From contig CAMEON010000012.1 of NCBI GenBank assembly GCA_945929845.1, positions 1 through 43,506 of the forward strand: DNA of 43,506 nucleotides, given 5' to 3'. Source of the stretch: an uncultured Clostridia bacterium. Lineage in GTDB: Bacteria > Bacillota > Clostridia > Oscillospirales > CAG-272. The notes below the pieces were generated by a model. The model was not told the DNA's origin, made no database searches, and saw nothing but the letters and a program-made list of their open reading frames with translations. Each line of letters opens with the position of its first letter. Positions within the stretch are counted from its first letter, which is position 1. A program made the position numbers and the translations under genes. Below, one piece after another: positions 22,740-31,259 of this stretch.

Positions 22740-22903
22740 TCGATAATTTTTGAAAATTCAGGAATTTATACAGGCATCACGCAAAAGATCCTGCCCGCCC
22801 GATCAAAGAGATCCTGCATGTGTCTTACGACGATATTTTCCGGCAGGATTGAGTGCTTACCGACCGCTATATCTCCCCCTTCCTCCGCTGAGCAGGCATG
22901 CGG
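22740..22903. other. Gap with a possible gene remnant
   Basis: Between the peptide promoter and the fbp terminator. One plus frame reads IKEILHVSYDDIFRQD then a stop, and the next bases read VLTDRYISPFLR then a stop, which resembles the decayed end of a gene. Nothing here is convincing enough to name. Confidence 0.2.
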
Positions 22904-22940
22904 AAAAAATGGCGGGGCTGTCGCAACAGGCAACAGCCCC
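22904..22940 (-). terminator. Terminator of the glycyl radical enzyme-fbp operon
   Basis: On the minus strand GGGGCTGT ... ACAGCCCC (arms 22940-22933 and 22921-22914) is followed by GCCATTTTTT. It lies 23 bp after the fbp stop. Confidence 0.8.
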
Positions 22941-22963
22941 ACACAGGTATGGATATATGTACC

Positions 22964-24925
22964 TCACTCCGGCGACACGATGCCCTCCCGGTAGGCATCC
23001 AGGAGTGCCCGCAGGTCATCCATACGCTCCAGGATCTCCCGACCCGCGTCGGTGTCCCGCACCAGCATCCGGCGGGGCATCATCTCAAAGACCACATCGG
23101 CGGTAGCCAGGATGTCCCGATTCTCCCGGATGGCGGCCTCCTTGCCCTCGAAGGGGCTGTGGGACACCAGCCGCAGACCCCGGGAGGAGTAGATCAGCGT
23201 GTACCCGGCGATGCCGGTGGTGTCGTGGTAGGCCCGGCAGAAGCCGCCGTCAATGCGGATGTACCGGCCCTGAGCCTTCACCGGGTGCTCTCCCTTGGCC
23301 GCCCGCACCGGCACATGGCCGTTGATGATATGGGCGGTGTGCTCATCCAGGCCGAACTCCCGGAGGATGGACACCGCCGGGCCGTACTCCTCCACCAGAC
23401 TGTAGTAGGGATTCTTGGCTTCCTCCCAGGTCTTTTTGTCGGATACGAAGTACCGCTCAAAGGTGGTCATTTTCTCCCGGCCAAACAGGGGGCTTTGCCG
23501 CCCGCACCACAGGTAGTACATGAAGTCCAGCTCATCCTGCCCCCCGCCGAAGAAGGCGGCCCGGGCGGTCTTGTCGCAGAAATCCATGTAGGCCCGCCCG
23601 GACAGGGTCTGCCCGTCAAAGGTCTTCACCGTGTCAAAGCTACCGTCTGCCCGCATGGGAACGCATCCGTGGAAGAGCAGGTTGCCGTTGCACACCTTGT
23701 ACAGACTGCCGCTGGTATACATGAACTCAATGTGCCGCCGCAGGGCCAGGCTGTGACGGAAGGCCTGGGTCAGGGAGGCCATCAGGCTGGCCTCGCCGTC
23801 GCTGAGGGCATAAGGATCCTGCGGGTCTACCGTGGGGAAATGCCCATCATTGAGGGGGTAAGTCTCCCCTCCGATGGTCACGGTCTTCTTCTCGTAGTCG
23901 ATGTGCTCCAGGAGCAGTCTGTCGTCCATGCCGTACTCCGGGTGGCGGCGGATCAGCTGTCCCTCCAGCTTGAACATGATGATGGCGATGGCCTTGTGTG
24001 CCTTGGACAGGGTGTCCATGCGGTTCTTCACATAGTAGGTATCGTCCGTTGTCCGGGGCATGAACCAGGTACAGCCCTTGTATGTCTCCTGGGCGAACCC
24101 GATCAGATCCCGCAAACTGATACCGTAGGAGTTCTCAATGATGGCCAGGCTGTTGTACTGGAGGGCTGAGTTGAGCACCGTGGCCACGCAGACCGCACTG
24201 CCGGCCGCCGCCCCCATCCACACAATGTCATGGTTGCCCCACTGGATGTCCACCTGATGGTGCTCCAGCAGGAGATCCATGATCCGGTCAGCCCGGGGGC
24301 CACGGTCGTAGATGTCCCCCACCACATGGAGCCAGTCCACCGCCATCCGCTTGATCAGGCGGCAAAGAGCCTCGATGAAAGCCTCCCCCTGCCCCACCTC
24401 AATGACGGTGTTGATGATGTTCTGGTAGTACGCCTGCTTATCGTGCTCCTCCCCGGAGGTGTGGAGCAACTCGTCAATGATATACTGGAAATCCTTTGGC
24501 AGTGCGGCCCGCACCTTGGCTCGGGTATACTTGGAGGCCACCGAACGGGACAGATCCACCAGTCGGTACAGGGTCATCCGGTACCATTCATCCGTGGTAA
24601 GGCCGGCGGCACGCAGCTCCTCGATCTTCTCGACGGGATAGTAGATCAGGGTGCAGAAGGCCCGCCGCTCGCTCTCGGACATGGTGCGGTAGAAGATGGT
24701 GTCCACCTTCTCCCGGATGACGCCGGAGCAGTTGTTGAGGATATGCTCAAAAGCCTCCGACTCCCCGTGCAGGTCGCTCATGAAGTGCTCGGTTCCCTTG
24801 GGAAGATTGCACAGGGCGTTCAGGTTCACCAGCGTGGCGCTGGCAAAGGGAATGGAGGGGTACTCCTTGGCCAGCAGATTCAGTATCTTGATCTGCTCCC
24901 GGGTATAGGTTTTCTTGACTTCCAT
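22964..24925 (-). CDS. fbp: Class III fructose-1,6-bisphosphatase
   Basis: Removes the 1-phosphate of fructose-1,6-bisphosphate in gluconeogenesis. 653 residues, the usual size for the Firmicutes-specific class III enzyme. The metallophosphatase core is visible: FMSDLHGESEAF, GDIYDRGPRADR, QWGNHDIVWMG, plus HIINGHVPV near residue 540 and RIDGGFCRAYH. AGAAAGGCAGG precedes ATG 24925, 40 bp after the activase gene, so it is probably the last gene of the glycyl radical enzyme operon, an unusual placement. Its activity is often metabolite-controlled in relatives (PEP, AMP); nothing in the sequence addresses that. Confidence 0.97.
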   Translation of the reverse strand: MEVKKTYTREQIKILNLLAKEYPSIPFASATLVNLNALCNLPKGTEHFMSDLHGESEAFEHILNNCSGVIREKVDTIFYRTMSESERRAFCTLIYYPVEKIEELRAAGLTTDEWYRMTLYRLVDLSRSVASKYTRAKVRAALPKDFQYIIDELLHTSGEEHDKQAYYQNIINTVIEVGQGEAFIEALCRLIKRMAVDWLHVVGDIYDRGPRADRIMDLLLEHHQVDIQWGNHDIVWMGAAAGSAVCVATVLNSALQYNSLAIIENSYGISLRDLIGFAQETYKGCTWFMPRTTDDTYYVKNRMDTLSKAHKAIAIIMFKLEGQLIRRHPEYGMDDRLLLEHIDYEKKTVTIGGETYPLNDGHFPTVDPQDPYALSDGEASLMASLTQAFRHSLALRRHIEFMYTSGSLYKVCNGNLLFHGCVPMRADGSFDTVKTFDGQTLSGRAYMDFCDKTARAAFFGGGQDELDFMYYLWCGRQSPLFGREKMTTFERYFVSDKKTWEEAKNPYYSLVEEYGPAVSILREFGLDEHTAHIINGHVPVRAAKGEHPVKAQGRYIRIDGGFCRAYHDTTGIAGYTLIYSSRGLRLVSHSPFEGKEAAIRENRDILATADVVFEMMPRRMLVRDTDAGREILERMDDLRALLDAYREGIVSPE

Positions 24926-24965
24926 GGTGTGCCTGCCTTTCTGTCATAGAGTTGGTGGCGGTTCC

Positions 24966-25883
24966 TCACAGCACCGGGACGCCGCACGCCTCCAGCGTCT
25001 CCTTTGCCTGTGCCAATTCCTCCCCGGTGGGGATCCAGTCCGTCCGCCCGTTGTCCGGCCTGCCTACCCGGACGGCCTTGGAGCCGGCGTAGGCGTGGTA
25101 GGGGATCAGCTCCACCCCCTCGCACCTCCCAAGGCGGCGGTACACGCCGGCGATGCCCCGGTAGTGGGTCGGATCGGTGTTCACTGTCCGCACCAGAATG
25201 CACCGCAGGCGGATGTGCCCCCGGGTGACCCGGTCGCACAGGGAAAGATTGTCCAGGATGTGGGGAAGCTCCGCCCCAGTCATCCGGCGAAGACGGGCCG
25301 GGTCTGTGTCCTTCAGGTCGTAGAGGAACAGCTCCCCCAGCCCGGCCGCCGCCGCCATCCGTTCCGGCGGGACAGCCCCGGCGGTCTCCACCGCCACCGA
25401 CAGTCCGGCTCGGTTCAGTGCCTGCATCAAGGGCAGGACAGCCGACTGGAGCAGTGGCTCGCCGCCTGACAGGGTCACGCCACCCTCACGCCCAAAGAAG
25501 GCCCTGTCCCGCTCCACCGCCCGGACGATGTCCTCCACGGTCATGGAGCGGGCAGACAGCTCGCAGGCCCCGGTGGGGCAGACAGCGGCGCACGCTCCGC
25601 AGGCGGTGCACAGGTGCCGGTCATAGACCAACTGACCGTCTCCGTCCGGGTCGTCCTGCACCCGCCGTGCCCCGGTGGGGCAGGCCGATGCGCAGGCCCC
25701 GCACCCCACACAGTCCCGGGGTGTCCAGACCAGCACCGGTTCCTCGTCCCAGGTCTCCGGGTTGTGGCACCAGGCGCACCGCAGGGGGCACCCCTGCAGG
25801 AATACGGTGGTGCGTATGCCGGGGCCGTCCCCGGTGGAAAAACGCTGGATGCGTGTGACCCGGAGCGTCTGGGTGTTCTGCAT
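24966..25883 (-). CDS. Radical SAM glycyl radical enzyme activase
   Basis: Installs the glycyl radical on the partner enzyme using S-adenosylmethionine. 305 residues: radical SAM cluster motif CPLRCAWC (Cys32, 36, 39), then two ferredoxin-type 4Fe-4S motifs, CVGCGACASACP (Cys58, 61, 64, 68) and CTACGACAAVCP (Cys92, 95, 98, 102), and GGVTLSGGEPLLQ. The ferredoxin insert marks activases of dehydratase, decarboxylase and lyase-type glycyl radical enzymes rather than classical pyruvate formate-lyase. ATG 25883 has AGGAGGGCGG upstream; an in-frame earlier start would overlap the enzyme gene. It lies 76 bp after the enzyme gene. Confidence 0.95.
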   Translation of the reverse strand: MQNTQTLRVTRIQRFSTGDGPGIRTTVFLQGCPLRCAWCHNPETWDEEPVLVWTPRDCVGCGACASACPTGARRVQDDPDGDGQLVYDRHLCTACGACAAVCPTGACELSARSMTVEDIVRAVERDRAFFGREGGVTLSGGEPLLQSAVLPLMQALNRAGLSVAVETAGAVPPERMAAAAGLGELFLYDLKDTDPARLRRMTGAELPHILDNLSLCDRVTRGHIRLRCILVRTVNTDPTHYRGIAGVYRRLGRCEGVELIPYHAYAGSKAVRVGRPDNGRTDWIPTGEELAQAKETLEACGVPVL

Positions 25884-25959
25884 GGCTGACCGCCCTCCTG
25901 TTGTTGCGTTGTCTGTCGGTTGGGTTCCTTGGTTTTCAGACCCCCGGCGCATACCCCGG

Positions 25960-28110
25960 TCACATCTCATGGGCCGTCCGCTGGATGATCATTTCCTGCC
26001 ACTCCCTGTTCAGGGTGACGAAGCGGGCGTTCCAGCCGGACACACGGACAGACAGCGTCTTGTACTCGTCCGGGTTCTCCTGAGCCCGACGGAGCACTTG
26101 GGCATCCATCACATCCGTCTGCATGAAGTACCCGCCCAGGGCAAGGAAGCCGTGTATCAGCCCCTCCAGGGCAACCAGGCCGTTCTCCCCGTCCACCGTG
26201 CCGGGGAACAGGCGGATGTCCAGGGCGGCTCCGGTGGTCTGGCGGCACAGATCCGCCTTGCAGTAGGAGCGGATGACAGCGGTGGCCCCCTCGGTATCCG
26301 TGCCGGGGGTGGGAGAGGCGTTGCCGGAGAGGATGTCCCCCTTCCGGTAGCCGAAGGGCACGGCCAGCCGACCCGGTGCCCACTCGATCTGCCGCCCGAA
26401 GGTGGACACGCCCGGCGGGAACCAGACCGGATACCCGGTAGCCCAGGGAGAGCACAGGTCGGCAAAGTCGTTCAGTATGCGGACGGTGTAGCCGTCGGCG
26501 GTGTCGTCATCGTTGCCGTAGCAGGTCAGGTTGTGGCGGACATACTGTCGCAATGTCTCCTCCCCTGCCCAGTCGGTGCGCAGGATCTCCATCAGGCGGT
26601 CGAAGGACACCTTCTTCTCCCTGAACACCAGCGTGTCAATGGCACAGAGGCTGTTCCCCGCATCCGGCGCTCCGCCGATGTGAGGGGAGATGACCACATA
26701 GGGCGTGCCGCCCTCGCAGTAGGAGAGGGCGGACTCCATACAGCCGTCCTCAAAGAGGGACACCACGGTGCAGGGCGGGGCGGGGGCGAAGTCTGTCTTC
26801 CCCTCCTGCCAGCCGGGCACCCAGCCGTCCAGCGTCCGGCGGGCAATGTCGTCCACCACATGGCCAAGCTCCTTGCGAAAAGCCGCATACAGCGACTCAA
26901 AGTCGTCAAAATGGGCGGGGGTGTCGGTGTCCAGATGCAGTGTCTGCCGCTGGAGCACCTGAAGCGCATCAAAGGGCGCATAGGAGAACCGGGTGCGGCC
27001 GGGGATCTGCACCTCCCAGCAACCATCGTTGGCAAAGTCCCTGGCCTCGTCCTCCGGGTAGCCCTGAGCCATGAGACTGCGCAGAACCAGCGGCTCGTTG
27101 TACACCGCCACAATGCCGCCGCCGTGCCGCTGTACCTCCGCCACCCGGCGGAACAGCTCCTCCGGGCTATGTTCGGAAAAGCGCACGGTGATGGGGTAGT
27201 CGGAAATGGCCAGCTCCTCCACCACATCCAGGATCAGGTAAGTGACCGGGTTGGTCACCTCCCGACCCTCCCTGTCCACGCCGCCTATGATCAGGTTCTG
27301 GTAGTGCTGGGCGTCCCCGGAGCCGGGGGGTGTCTGGCTCTGTATCCACTCGCACCCCTTGATGAAGAAGGAGGCCAGTATCTCCCGGGCTTCGTCCCGG
27401 GTCAGCCGCCCGGCGGACAGGTCTGCCTCATAGTAGGGGCCGAGAAGCTGGTCAATGCGACCCAGCCCCGGCCAGTTGCCGGTCAGCCGGGTGAAGGCGA
27501 AGCAGAACCACAAAGACTGCACCGCCTCATGGAAGGTACGGGCCGGGCCGAAGGGCACCTGGGTCAGGAGCCGGTGCAGCTCCGGTCGCTCCGTCTCGGT
27601 GGCCTCCAGGTACCGGCGGTGCCATATCCGCAGGGAGGCCAGGGTGCTCTTCATGCTCTGTAAAAATTCCTGTTGCCGCCCGGTCAGGTTCTCCCCGGCG
27701 GCCTGCCGCATCCGCCCGTCCAGCCGGGCCTCCACTGCGTCCAGACCCTCCCGGACGGCGGTGAAGAAGTTAACGGTCAGGTGGTTGATACCCCACAGCA
27801 CCGGCTGACCGCCCCTGGTGGCGGGGATCAGCGCATGGATGGCCAACCCCAGGGTGGCCGCCCCGCAGACCCGCTCGGTGGGGCACAGGCGCAGGGGTGC
27901 TTTCTCTGCGATCTCCCGGATCATCCGGTCATGCTTGCCATAGTCGGACAGGCCGTCAAAGTCCGGCTGGCTGTCCATAGAGACCGCCATGTGAGCCATG
28001 GCCTCGTCCCCGTACTTCCCGTGCAGGGAGTCCCAGGCAAACTGCCGTGTCTCCTGGGACAGTCGCACCGGGCGGGGCGTGGCGCAGGGCGTGTAAAAAC
28101 TGACAGACAT
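25960..28110 (-). CDS. Glycyl radical enzyme of unassigned substrate
   Basis: 716 residues, PFL/dehydratase superfamily, cytoplasmic and oxygen-sensitive once activated. The thiyl Cys is Cys364 in NDGCWEVQ (with Glu366), and the radical Gly is Gly692 in RVSGWNARF, 24 residues from the end, as expected. Classical PFL has two adjacent Cys, absent here; the Gly-Cys-x-Glu pattern is that of dehydratases, lyases and decarboxylases. Trp after the Cys replaces the Val seen in glycerol, propanediol, choline and hydroxyproline enzymes, so none of these is indicated. N-terminal WGINHLTVNF and GPARTFHEAVQSLWF are typical. ATG 28110 follows AGAGGAAAACAG. Operon with activase and fbp. Substrate unknown. 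Confidence 0.93.
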   Translation of the reverse strand: MSVSFYTPCATPRPVRLSQETRQFAWDSLHGKYGDEAMAHMAVSMDSQPDFDGLSDYGKHDRMIREIAEKAPLRLCPTERVCGAATLGLAIHALIPATRGGQPVLWGINHLTVNFFTAVREGLDAVEARLDGRMRQAAGENLTGRQQEFLQSMKSTLASLRIWHRRYLEATETERPELHRLLTQVPFGPARTFHEAVQSLWFCFAFTRLTGNWPGLGRIDQLLGPYYEADLSAGRLTRDEAREILASFFIKGCEWIQSQTPPGSGDAQHYQNLIIGGVDREGREVTNPVTYLILDVVEELAISDYPITVRFSEHSPEELFRRVAEVQRHGGGIVAVYNEPLVLRSLMAQGYPEDEARDFANDGCWEVQIPGRTRFSYAPFDALQVLQRQTLHLDTDTPAHFDDFESLYAAFRKELGHVVDDIARRTLDGWVPGWQEGKTDFAPAPPCTVVSLFEDGCMESALSYCEGGTPYVVISPHIGGAPDAGNSLCAIDTLVFREKKVSFDRLMEILRTDWAGEETLRQYVRHNLTCYGNDDDTADGYTVRILNDFADLCSPWATGYPVWFPPGVSTFGRQIEWAPGRLAVPFGYRKGDILSGNASPTPGTDTEGATAVIRSYCKADLCRQTTGAALDIRLFPGTVDGENGLVALEGLIHGFLALGGYFMQTDVMDAQVLRRAQENPDEYKTLSVRVSGWNARFVTLNREWQEMIIQRTAHEM

Positions 28111-28174
28111 TCTGTTTTCCTCTCTATACTGACATTGGGGGGATGGCGGTATATCCCGCCCTTCCCCGCCTTTC

Positions 28175-28180
28175 ATTATA
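28175..28180 (-). promoter_or_regulatory. -10 box of the glycyl radical enzyme operon
   Basis: Perfect TATAAT on the minus strand, 64 bp before ATG 28110. The -35 region is poor, so an activator may be needed. Confidence 0.5.
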
Positions 28181-28266
28181 CACCGCAGGCGGAGAAAAAG
28201 CTATGAACCATACTCTCTGTTTCCTGTACTATTGTCTCAAATTGATACCGCTCACTTCTTGATGAG

Positions 28267-28306
28267 GATGTGTCGAAGATGTGCCGCCGAATCAATCAGC
28301 GGTTCC
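28267..28306 (+). mobile_element. Partial MITE-like element, family 2, copy 3
   Basis: Forty bases (GATGTGTCGAAGATG ... AATCAGCGGTTCC) match the right end of the element with one mismatch to copy 1. Just left of it CTCACTTCTTGATGAGG weakly resembles the other end, so it may be an internally deleted copy. It touches the stop codon of the deacetylase gene at 28307. Confidence 0.7.
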
Positions 28307-29383
28307 CTATCCTTTCCATGCCGGAATTTCATCCTTGAAGAGCTGGTAGAACTGGGCGTTGGTGACAAGGACGATGGAATCATCCTGTGCGGCGGCCTCG
28401 GCCATCATGCGCACCAGCGTTTCAAACCGATCCCAGGTGTCGAAAAGATCCAGCTCATACCCGTGCCCCCACACATAGAACAGCATATCCTCGGTACATT
28501 CCGCCTGGATGAACTGCTCGGCCAGTGCCAGCACATTCCCGTCGCTGATGGAGCAGGTGGGGTACCAGGTCATGAAGTACTGTGGGAGGGCGAAGGTATA
28601 GGTAGCCGTGGTGCCCCGGGCAAAACGGATGTCCGTATTCTCCAGGATGACCTGGATATTCTGCTCATGATACTCGGTGTCACCTCCCGGCCAGGCCATA
28701 CCCACCGGGGCAATGCCTGTCAGACGGGTGATCATCTTTGCATCCGACAGCACCTGCTGTTTGACCTGCACATCCGACAGATCCTTCAGGGAGGGGTGAG
28801 TACTGGTGTGTACCTCCACATCAAAGCCGTCATATATGCCGGAGGACAGCTCCGTGCGGGTGAAGCGCTGGTGCGTCACATCCGGGCGTCCGAACTGCTG
28901 ACCCACCCAGGCCCAGTTGGCACCCAAAAGTCCGGTGTTGATGTTGAAGGTGCAACAGCTCACGCCGTACTTTTTCATGATCTCTATCAGCCGCAGATCC
29001 TGGGTGATACCGTCGTCAAAACTCAGGGTGAAGTACTTCTTCGGTGTGCCGTCCCGGGACAGCCCGCTGTTCTCCCCAGCCACAGGCGTGGCAGTTTCAG
29101 CCTCTGTGGCGGGTTCTGTAGCAGGCTCTGTGGCCGCCTCTGTCTGTTCCGGTGTGGATCCGACCTCCTCCGTGGCGGCTTCAGTAGCCACAGGAGCCTC
29201 GGTATCCTTTTCAAGAGCGGTCTCCTTCATGGTGTACTCCTCCGTATCCATATTCCGATTTTCCGTCCCTTCCCAGTGGGTGTCCTCCGTCCCGTCCCGG
29301 TCTGTCCCGCAGGCAGACAGGGTCGTCAGGGGCAACAGGAGCGCACACAAAAGCCCCAGGCACAGGTAAATGATCCGTTTCAT
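28307..29383 (-). CDS. Polysaccharide deacetylase family lipoprotein
   Basis: 358 residues. The signal peptide ends in a lipobox TLSAC (Cys25). A Glu/Thr/Ala-rich linker (about 30-105, with EPATEPATEAE repeats) leads to the NodB domain: motif 1 TLSFDDG (Asp123, Asp124), motif 2 HTSTH (His192, His196), motif 3 AWPGGD. Metal-dependent removal of acetyl groups from N- or O-acetylated glycans at the outer membrane face is the family activity; substrate unknown. AAGGAG stands about 13 bp before ATG 29383, 18 bp after the VOC gene. Last gene of the operon; the stop codon abuts a MITE fragment. Confidence 0.92.
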   Translation of the reverse strand: MKRIIYLCLGLLCALLLPLTTLSACGTDRDGTEDTHWEGTENRNMDTEEYTMKETALEKDTEAPVATEAATEEVGSTPEQTEAATEPATEPATEAETATPVAGENSGLSRDGTPKKYFTLSFDDGITQDLRLIEIMKKYGVSCCTFNINTGLLGANWAWVGQQFGRPDVTHQRFTRTELSSGIYDGFDVEVHTSTHPSLKDLSDVQVKQQVLSDAKMITRLTGIAPVGMAWPGGDTEYHEQNIQVILENTDIRFARGTTATYTFALPQYFMTWYPTCSISDGNVLALAEQFIQAECTEDMLFYVWGHGYELDLFDTWDRFETLVRMMAEAAAQDDSIVLVTNAQFYQLFKDEIPAWKG

Positions 29384-29401
29384 ACAGCCGCCACCATCTC
29401 C

Positions 29402-29821
29402 TTACACGAAGCGGTTGACGATCTGCTTGAAGAACTCCAGCTCCTCCCCGCTGGGGCCACGGACGAAGGCCACCCGCAGGGTGATTCTGTACGGATGGGC
29501 ATCCAGAGGCATCTCCATAGGCGGCTTGACAGACACCGCCCCGGCTCGCAGAGCCAGCTGGTACGCCTCATCCACCTGCTGTACCCCCAGAGCCAGGTGG
29601 ATCCAAGGGCCGTCTTCCGACACCTGCATGTCCGGCTTCTCGAACAGCTCCAGCTTGCCGCCGTCCCCCAGATCCAGAAGGGCGATCCGATGTCCTGTCT
29701 CCCCCCACTGGGTGTACAGCTTCAGTCCCAGTGCCTGGTAGAAGGCCATGGACTTCTCAAAATCCACCGCCCCCACCGCCATATGGGCAAATCCCATGCC
29801 CCGTATCTTCTCGTTTGCCAT
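29402..29821 (-). CDS. VOC-superfamily (glyoxalase/bleomycin-resistance fold) protein
   Basis: 139 residues, one two-module VOC domain: GFAHMAVGAVDFEKSMAFYQALGL at the start, then RIALLDLGDGGKLELFEK, WIHLALGVQQVDEAY, and FVRGPSGEELEFFKQ at the end. His (in FAHMAV), Glu (in LELFE), His (in WIHLAL) and Glu (in EELEFF) could form the usual metal site. The family includes glyoxalase I, isomerases and dioxygenases; context with glycan enzymes favours an epimerase/isomerase-like or unknown role over antibiotic resistance. AGAGAGGAACC precedes ATG 29821; gaps to neighbours are 34 and 18 bp. Confidence 0.88.
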   Translation of the reverse strand: MANEKIRGMGFAHMAVGAVDFEKSMAFYQALGLKLYTQWGETGHRIALLDLGDGGKLELFEKPDMQVSEDGPWIHLALGVQQVDEAYQLALRAGAVSVKPPMEMPLDAHPYRITLRVAFVRGPSGEELEFFKQIVNRFV

Positions 29822-29855
29822 CTGTGGTTCCTCTCTTTCTTTCCATTCAACCCCA

Positions 29856-31208
29856 TCAGGGGAACAGGATCCTCTGCCGCAGTCTTCCCACCACCCGGTC
29901 GGGCAGGTTGTAGTACGGGATCAGGGGGTGCAGGCCGTGTCCATCCACCGTGACCGTGGGTGCCGGGACTTCCCAGTCCTCCGGACTGCCATCCTCTGCC
30001 GTCTCCAGGGACGGCTCCCCCAGCACAAGGTCGCCGCACATGTAGCGGCCGTACCCATCGTGGATCACCATCATGTCCCCATCCCGGTTCTGCTCTGTCT
30101 CGTAGTAGAGCATATTCAGATTCTCCCCGGCATACCACAGGCCCTCCGCCAGCCGCATGGTACAGCAGAAGGGGGCCTCATAGGTCAAAAGGCGCAGGGT
30201 GTCGCAGGCCGCCATGTCCCCCTCCCCGGGGAAGACCACCGAGTCGGTGCCGGCACCGCCCCCCGGCCGCTGGGCCGAGGCCAGGCCGTTGGTATAGATC
30301 CGGGCGGCGCACCGGCGGTACATATCCTTCTTGGTGATCCGGTACAGCTCCCCCGCCACCATCAGCGAGTCCACAATGGCGCATGGCTCCGTCCAGGTGT
30401 CCGGCCTGCCCCACCAGTTCAGGTTCTGGAACACGGCATCCATGCCGTGGCCGAACACATACAGATTGAATATGTCCTTGGCTCCGGTCAGGTACTGCGG
30501 CTCTCCCGTGATCCGGTACATCCGCAGCATACCCCGGGCGGCGGTCAGCGTGCAGTGGGTCTGAGCCTTCAGGGCTACCTTGTCAATGGCGGTATACACC
30601 CCGATCATCTCGTCCAGGAGGGCTTTCACCCGGCTGTCCCCGGTGATGCGGTACGCATGGGACAGCCCGTCAATGCTCATGAAGGCACAGCCCACATCGG
30701 TGGACAGCCGCCAGCCCTCGTAGTTCCCGGTGGTGTGGCCGCTGACTCCGCCGCTGGCCAGCTCCTTCGGATCCCGCTCCACCGGGTACCCCTTATACCG
30801 CCCGGCGGTGGGCAGATACAGCCCCTCCGTGATGGCACACAGTGCCCGGAGGGAAAATTCGTCCCGGAACTGCTCGTAATGCTCGCACAGACCCCGGAGC
30901 AGCCAGGAGTGCCCGGACAGTTGCTGCTCAAAGATCACATCCCCTGCCGCCGGGCCGAAGTACAGGTCGGACCCGGTATGAGCCGGCATGGCCGCCAGCA
31001 TCGGTTCCATGCAGGGGTTGATGTACCCCGTCATTTTATAGTGGCTGACGAAAGCCAGAAGGGCGCGCCCCTCCTTATCCCCCGGCCAGTCGGCATCCGG
31101 AGCCTGAAATACCTGGTCTATCTGATAGTACGGCTCTTCCAGCCGCTTCCGGTTGCGGGCGATCCGCTGATCCAGCTCCGCCCTTTGCTGTTCATGATGG
31201 ATGATCAT
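29856..31208 (-). CDS. GH127/DUF1680-like alpha/alpha-barrel protein
   Basis: 450 residues, no signal peptide. The helical sequence with repeated YRITG motifs (three times, near residues 186, 231, 289) suggests an (alpha/alpha)6 barrel. Glu274-Pro-Cys276 and Cys348-Cys349 are placed like Glu338, Cys340, Cys417 and Cys418 of Bifidobacterium HypBA1 (GH127), the zinc site and nucleophile of beta-L-arabinofuranosidase. The general acid Glu322 would fall near residue 258, where only Asp257 is seen. The reading as a divergent GH127 relative is inference. AGGGAGG precedes ATG 31208. Second gene of the operon after the serine hydrolase (51-bp gap). Confidence 0.68.
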   Translation of the reverse strand: MIIHHEQQRAELDQRIARNRKRLEEPYYQIDQVFQAPDADWPGDKEGRALLAFVSHYKMTGYINPCMEPMLAAMPAHTGSDLYFGPAAGDVIFEQQLSGHSWLLRGLCEHYEQFRDEFSLRALCAITEGLYLPTAGRYKGYPVERDPKELASGGVSGHTTGNYEGWRLSTDVGCAFMSIDGLSHAYRITGDSRVKALLDEMIGVYTAIDKVALKAQTHCTLTAARGMLRMYRITGEPQYLTGAKDIFNLYVFGHGMDAVFQNLNWWGRPDTWTEPCAIVDSLMVAGELYRITKKDMYRRCAARIYTNGLASAQRPGGGAGTDSVVFPGEGDMAACDTLRLLTYEAPFCCTMRLAEGLWYAGENLNMLYYETEQNRDGDMMVIHDGYGRYMCGDLVLGEPSLETAEDGSPEDWEVPAPTVTVDGHGLHPLIPYYNLPDRVVGRLRQRILFP

Positions 31209-31259
31209 GCTGTGTCTATCCTCCCTTGCTTGCCTCTGTATCAGTTTCCGATATTCCGC

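Noticed and set aside
22750..22860. Possible gene fragment (IKEILHVSYDDIFRQD / VLTDRYISPFLR)
   Set aside because: Only short stretches between stops, no ribosome site or family match; kept as an uncertain gap feature only.
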